A stretch of DNA of 26,299 bases from Streptomyces rimosus subsp. rimosus (GTDB lineage: Bacteria; Actinomycetota; Actinomycetes; Streptomycetales; Streptomycetaceae). Shown in pieces: positions 22,129-26,299 of the stretch. The notes under the pieces are model-generated. The model did no database searches. It was given only the letters and a program-made list of their open reading frames with translations, and had not been told where the DNA came from. How positions within the stretch are numbered: position 1 is the first letter of the stretch; every line of letters begins with the position of its first letter. The stretch is taken from contig NZ_JOCQ01000112.1 of NCBI RefSeq assembly GCF_000720725.1, positions 1 through 26,299 on the forward strand, written 5' to 3'. The position numbers were made by a program, and so were the translations under genes.

Positions 22129-23772
22129 TCACGCGGTGGCGGTCCGGGACTCCGTCAGGTGCCGGACACCGGACCGTACGGCCCAGAGGAAGACCGCGAG
22201 CGCGAAGACCGCCACGACCAGCGAGTCGTACGGGGCCGGCAGCCGGCCGGAGCCCTCGAAGCTGCCCAGCCAGGAGAGCAGGGTCAGTACCGCCAGGTAC
22301 GCGACCAGCCAGGCGCCGGTGCGCAGTTCGGTGAGCAGCGGCAGCCGCCGCCCCGCGCCGTCCCGGTCGCCGACGGCGTCCGCCGCGCCGTCCCCGGAGC
22401 GCCGCATGGCCAGGAAGATCAGCAGCCCGGCGAGGACCAGCGGCAGCGCCAGGCGCAGGTTGTGCCAGCCCGACCAGTACACGAACTCGCTGGCCACCAC
22501 GAAGCTCACCGGAGCGATCCAGCGCAGGCCCGGCACCCAGCCGGAGGTCGTGCTGCCGGGGTCGGTGAGGAAGACCGCAGCGGCGACCGCGGACGCCCCG
22601 TAGATGAGCAGATACATGTTGCCCATCACGCTGACGATGTCCTGCCAGCCGCCGAACGGCAGCAGAAAGATCACGATCACTGCGAGGTTGAGCACCAGCG
22701 CCCGGCGCGGCACGCCGAACCGCTCGTTGACCGCCATGAAGAACCGGGGGAGGGTGCGGTTCTTCGCGAGCGCGTAGGTGTGCCGGGCGTTGATCGCCAC
22801 ACCCACGTACGCGGAGCCGCCGGGCGAGAGCACCGCGTCCGCGTACAGCAGGCTGGACAGCCAGTGCAGGTTGAGGATCAGGGCCAGCTGTCCGAAGGGG
22901 GACTCGAAGGACACGCCCTTCCAGCCGCCGCCGAGCAGGTTCTCGGGGACGGTGAAGAGGAACGCCACCTGGAGGGCCAGATACATGGCGACCGCCAGGG
23001 CGATGCCGGTCAGTACGGCCGCGGGAATCGTCTTTCGGGGGTTGCGGGCCTCGCCGGAGAAGTCCAGCGGCGCCTGGAACCCGTTGACCGAGTAGACGAT
23101 GCCGCCGCCGGCCAGCGCGGTCAGGCAGGCGGCGTATCCGTACGGGGCGAAGCCGCCGTGGTCGGTCAGGCGTCCCTGGTGCCAGCCGGAGGCGATGAGC
23201 GCGATCACGGTGATCACCGGGATCGCGATCTTGAACACCGTGACCAGGTTGTTCAGCCGGGCGAACATCCGCACCGCGTACCAGTTCAGCGCCGTCAGGA
23301 CCACGCTGAGCGCGGCGGCGACACCGACCCCGGCCAGGGTCAGGGTGTGGCCGCTGTAGAGGCCCGGCACATAGTGCGCGGCGTACTGCATGATCGCGCT
23401 GATCTCGGCCGCGGTGCCGCCCACCGAGAGCAGCACCGACCAGCCCACCAGCGTGCCGACCAGCCGGCCGTTGGCGAACAGCGGCCAGCGGACCGTCCCG
23501 CCGCCCTCGGGCCGCGACGCGCCCAGCTCCACCATGACCAGGGCGACCAGCGCGCACAGCAGCCCCGCGCCGATCCAGGACAGCAGCGACGCGGGCCCCG
23601 CCGTCTGCGCCGCGTACAGGGCGGCGAACAGCCAGCCGGACCCCACGATGTTGGAGAACCCGATCGCGGTGAGCCCCCAGAACCCCAGGTCCCGGCGCAA
23701 TCGGCGCTCCTGCGCCAGCACCACCGGCGCACCGCCCCCGTCGACCTCACCCGTCACCTGACGTTCCGACAC
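22129..23772 (-). CDS. APC-superfamily amino-acid transporter (547 aa)
   Basis: The helix-1 motif LTAIGFSNIVGSGWLFAALYA and a PEGGGTVRWP string identify an APC-family permease. At least twelve hydrophobic helices are visible, with GGGIVYSVNGFQAPLDFSGEARNP in the sixth-helix region. Residues ~460-480 form a charged, Asp/Arg-rich loop before the last helices. Substrates of the family are amino acids or polyamines, imported or exchanged. GTG 23772 is chosen because GGGAGG lies 7 bases upstream. An in-frame ATG (MERQNPHADG) 25 codons earlier lacks such a site. As the first gene of the PLP-enzyme operon, it probably brings in the precursor or exports the product. Confidence 0.85.
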   Translation of the reverse strand: MSERQVTGEVDGGGAPVVLAQERRLRRDLGFWGLTAIGFSNIVGSGWLFAALYAAQTAGPASLLSWIGAGLLCALVALVMVELGASRPEGGGTVRWPLFANGRLVGTLVGWSVLLSVGGTAAEISAIMQYAAHYVPGLYSGHTLTLAGVGVAAALSVVLTALNWYAVRMFARLNNLVTVFKIAIPVITVIALIASGWHQGRLTDHGGFAPYGYAACLTALAGGGIVYSVNGFQAPLDFSGEARNPRKTIPAAVLTGIALAVAMYLALQVAFLFTVPENLLGGGWKGVSFESPFGQLALILNLHWLSSLLYADAVLSPGGSAYVGVAINARHTYALAKNRTLPRFFMAVNERFGVPRRALVLNLAVIVIFLLPFGGWQDIVSVMGNMYLLIYGASAVAAAVFLTDPGSTTSGWVPGLRWIAPVSFVVASEFVYWSGWHNLRLALPLVLAGLLIFLAMRRSGDGAADAVGDRDGAGRRLPLLTELRTGAWLVAYLAVLTLLSWLGSFEGSGRLPAPYDSLVVAVFALAVFLWAVRSGVRHLTESRTATA

Positions 23773-24092
23773 CGCACGTCCTCCCTGATCCGTTACCGAC
23801 GGCTCATGACCGTCCGCATGCGGATTCTGCCGTTCCATGGCGGAAAAAGCGCACGTCACCACGCGCGGCCGGGGGAGGGTGGACCGATATGTCCGGAGGG
23901 TGGATGCCCGATATGCAAGGAGATGGCAGGAGATGGCGGGCGGCCGGAGGGTGGTTCACCCGCCGGAGAGGCAGAAGATGACGGCTGTATGAAATCTGCG
24001 ACCGGCCGCTCGGTCCACCCCCGTACGGCGTCGTACGGCATCGTGCGGCGGGGCGCGGTCACCGACACACCGCGCCCCGCCGCACTCCCCGC
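23773..24092. promoter_or_regulatory. upstream control region of the transporter and PLP-enzyme operon
   Basis: No gene is supported here. The perfect 12-bp palindrome TCCGCATGCGGA lies at 23813-23824. GGAGGGTGGA occurs at 23874-23883 and 23895-23904, with a near copy at 23946-23955. CCGATATG follows the first two copies, at 23884-23891 and 23908-23915. These paired repeats lie 100-180 bases upstream of the transporter start, where an activator or repressor could bind. Confidence 0.45.
24043..24085 (-). terminator. perfect 17-bp stem terminator after the collagenase gene
   Basis: 24043-24059 is an exact reverse complement of 24069-24085, with a 9-base loop. It begins 7 bases past the collagenase stop (24093) and isolates that gene from the downstream PLP-enzyme operon. 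Confidence 0.8.
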
Positions 24093-26299
24093 TCAGCTGC
24101 GCAGCGGGCCCTCGCAGGTGAAGGACGCGCTCCCGGCCCGGCCGTCGGACCAGACGTCCACGGTGCCGAAGAAGCAGTCCATGTCGGCGAGGTTGTTGGC
24201 CGCGGCACCGGCCCGGTCCAGCAGGAAGTAGTCGACGGTCTCCGACATGTCGGCGAAGACCCGGTCCGGGTCGCGGGCGTCGGAGAGGTTGGCGGTGATC
24301 CGGCCGGCGCAGATGAAGCGCGACCGCCCGGCCGGCTCGCCGGTGCCCGTGCAGGCGGGCGTGATGTACGTGGCCTTGGTGAAGGCCGCCCGGACCTCGG
24401 ACGCCTCGGCGAACCGCAGCGACCCGTTGGGCGTGAAGGTGGTGTGCGGCACGTACAGGTCGTCGGCCTGCGCGATCTGGGCGTCGAGGAAGGCGTCGTA
24501 CGCGCGTTGCAGCCCGCCGTCCGCGCCCAGCCGGGTCCGCCAGGCGTCGAACCCCTTCGGGTCGTCGGCACGCTGGTAGCCGTACATCTCCCGCAGCAGC
24601 GACGGGCGCTGCTGCCACAGGAACTCGAAGAACGTCCCGGCGTAGTTGTAGAAGCGGAAGCCGTCACCCGCGTACGTGGAGTGCAGCAGCCGGTCGACGC
24701 TCATCCGCGGCCCGCCGTTCGCGGTGTCCGCGATGACGCCCTTGACCAGGGACTTGCGCACCTTCACCCCGTCGTCGCGGGTGCCCCCGGCGAAGAACTC
24801 GGCGGTGCCCTCGTCCATCGCCGTGGTCAGGTCCCCGGTGTACCAGGGCCCCTCGCCGAAGCTGCCCGGAACGGCCCAGCGGCCGTTGAGGTAGTGGGTG
24901 TACTCGTGCCGGAACAGCTCTTCGAGGGTGAGCGAGGAGTCCTGCGGGACGCGCCGCTGGTAGGTGTAGAACGTCGCGCCGTTCTCGATGTAGACGCCGC
25001 CGTTGTTCGTGCCCATCCCGGTCAGCAGCGGGTGCATGATCTCGTACTCGGCACGCGAGGCGTACAGGTGGACGTGCAGCGTGGTGTTGGTGTCCCCGGC
25101 CAGCGGCGTGTCCGTGCCGAGCACGCGGAAGAACTGCGCCTTGACCCGTTTGCTTGCGTAGTAGAGCTGGTCGACGGTGGCCCGGTCGAGCGCGGTGCGC
25201 ACCTCCAGGGAGCCCCGGTCGTAGGTGTACGTGTACGGGAAGATCTCGCGTTCGAGCTGCGACCGGCAGACGCCGTGGCGCTCGCAGTCGCCGAAGTAGT
25301 TGAGCCAGCCTGCCACACCGGCCCACGGGGCGCTGCGGCGGCCGAAGTTGGTCTCCGCGACGGTGAGCAGGCCGCCGAGGTCGTTCACGATGGCGGGCTT
25401 GAGGGCGTCGATCTGGCCGAAGCGGCCGTACTCGCCCAGCGCGTCGCGCACCGCCCAGGCGTTGGCCGTGCCCTTCAGGTGGGTGTGGCCGGAGAAGGCG
25501 CGGAAGTCGGCGCGGTACGCGGCGTCGGCGGTCACGGCGGACCGGAAGGCCGTGTCGTTGTTGCCCGGGTACACGCCGAGGTAGTTGACGGTGAGGGCGG
25601 CGAGGGCGGCACCGCCCCACATCGGGTCGGTGGCGGTCGGCCTGCCGGGACCCATGGTGGCCAGTACCCGTCTCACCAGCGGCAGTTGGTGCTGGCGCAG
25701 GCCCGGCGCGCTCGCGGTGGTGAGGGCTTCGCGCAGCGTCTCGGCGTTGTGCCGGGTGGGCTCGAAGGTGCGGGCCGCGGTCCCGTACGCGGCCACGGCC
25801 GCCCGCATCGCCTCGACGGTCGGGGCGTCCGTGACGTCGATCTCGGCGTGCGAGAAGTCGTGGTAGACGACCGCGTGCAGGTAGGTGAACAGCTCGTACA
25901 GGTGGGTGGCGTCGGTGCCGTCGTGGTTCGGTGCGAGCGCGCTGATCCGGCGGGCCACGGCCTGTACGTGCGGCCGCGACATCACCGGGGCGAGCCGCGC
26001 GTCCCAGGTCCAGATCAGTCCCCGCAGACAGCCCTCGGCGGTGACGGCCGGGTCGGTGAGGAAGTCCGCGAGGGCGTCCGGGCCGAGGCGGGTGAGGGCG
26101 TCGAGGGTGCAGGCGGGCGCGGTGTCCGCGCGGGGGCCGCCGGGGGCGCTCGCCGCCAGGTCGCCGGGGATGCGGCCGCGGGGCACGCGGCCGTTGCCGG
26201 GTGGCAGGTCCCGGGCCGACCGGTTCGCCGACGGGCCGCGGCCCACGGCCCCGGGCCCGGCACCCAGCAAAGGCCGCGGGCCCCGCGGGCGCCTCCCCG
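24093..26299 (-). CDS. M9-family metallopeptidase, microbial collagenase type (5' end beyond window; 735 aa visible)
   Basis: The zinc motif HEYTH (24894-24908) lies in LFRHEYTHYLNGRW. The third ligand is the Glu of AMDEGTAEFFAG, 32 residues after the first His, the spacing I recall for Clostridium ColG. The preceding part (ALTRLGPDALADFL through NYFGDCERHGVCRSQLEREIFPYTYTYDRGSLEV) resembles the M9 N-terminal activator domain. A ~110-residue tail with three cysteines follows the catalytic domain. No PKD or collagen-binding repeats follow. The frame is open to the right edge and the visible N-terminal part is Pro/Arg/Gly-rich, so signal peptide and start lie outside. It should be secreted and degrade collagen-like protein. 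Confidence 0.92.
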   Translation of the reverse strand, partial: GRRPRGPRPLLGAGPGAVGRGPSANRSARDLPPGNGRVPRGRIPGDLAASAPGGPRADTAPACTLDALTRLGPDALADFLTDPAVTAEGCLRGLIWTWDARLAPVMSRPHVQAVARRISALAPNHDGTDATHLYELFTYLHAVVYHDFSHAEIDVTDAPTVEAMRAAVAAYGTAARTFEPTRHNAETLREALTTASAPGLRQHQLPLVRRVLATMGPGRPTATDPMWGGAALAALTVNYLGVYPGNNDTAFRSAVTADAAYRADFRAFSGHTHLKGTANAWAVRDALGEYGRFGQIDALKPAIVNDLGGLLTVAETNFGRRSAPWAGVAGWLNYFGDCERHGVCRSQLEREIFPYTYTYDRGSLEVRTALDRATVDQLYYASKRVKAQFFRVLGTDTPLAGDTNTTLHVHLYASRAEYEIMHPLLTGMGTNNGGVYIENGATFYTYQRRVPQDSSLTLEELFRHEYTHYLNGRWAVPGSFGEGPWYTGDLTTAMDEGTAEFFAGGTRDDGVKVRKSLVKGVIADTANGGPRMSVDRLLHSTYAGDGFRFYNYAGTFFEFLWQQRPSLLREMYGYQRADDPKGFDAWRTRLGADGGLQRAYDAFLDAQIAQADDLYVPHTTFTPNGSLRFAEASEVRAAFTKATYITPACTGTGEPAGRSRFICAGRITANLSDARDPDRVFADMSETVDYFLLDRAGAAANNLADMDCFFGTVDVWSDGRAGSASFTCEGPLRS

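Noticed and set aside
23856..24068. 70-codon minus-strand open frame upstream of the transporter
   Set aside because: It overlaps the perfect terminator and the direct repeats, with no typical codon bias or ribosome-binding site.

Overview
The window is very GC-rich DNA with G/C-ending codons, frequent GTG starts and GGAGG-type ribosome-binding sites. Together with a SigB/F/G-type sigma factor, an HPII-type catalase, an M9 collagenase, an Rv2629/Vms1-like protein and GC-rich hairpin terminators, this points to Streptomyces or a close relative. It reads as chromosomal accessory DNA with small operons. No tRNA, rRNA or CRISPR array was seen. The only trace of a mobile element is a probable IS110-type transposase tail at the left edge.

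Layout. (1) 1-4400 holds poorly characterised envelope genes: two overlapping small membrane-protein genes on the minus strand (149-1230), then on the plus strand a lipoprotein (1413-1946), a multi-span membrane protein (1953-2939) and a secreted protein with three cysteine pairs (3017-4396). (2) 4520-7082 holds an epoxide-hydrolase-like enzyme facing an amino-acid permease, with a perfect 19-bp hairpin between them. (3) 7301-10868 holds a ribosome-related block: an 8-codon leader peptide (MASWYYFV), mutually exclusive RNA hairpins, an antibiotic-resistance-type ABC-F protein and a baeRF/Vms1-like peptidyl-tRNA hydrolase homologue. (4) 11373-12767 holds an M20 amidohydrolase and a small acidic protein. 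(5) 12866-16184 holds a large-subunit catalase divergent from a SigB-family sigma factor. (6) 16274-17845 holds a two-domain VOC protein convergent with a methyltransferase that has a 7-1-7 inverted repeat over its promoter region. (7) 17944-23772 holds a minus-strand operon: APC transporter, Y4yA-like fold-III PLP enzyme, fold-II PLP enzyme fused to rhodanese, and SufS-like fold-I PLP enzyme. (8) 24093 to the right edge holds an M9 collagenase, 5' incomplete.

How the parts may work together. The most interesting unit is the operon in 17944-23772. Three PLP enzymes of three different folds, two of them with sulfur-handling active sites, are tightly coupled and sit behind a transporter. This looks like an undescribed amino-acid or sulfur-metabolite pathway; its product cannot be read from the sequence. 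The second is the ABC-F leader, which has the layout of an antibiotic-sensing ribosome-mediated attenuator and lies beside a second gene related to stalled ribosomes. The catalase and sigma factor pair suggests a stress-response unit. All functions are inferred from sequence motifs read by eye; no database search was run.
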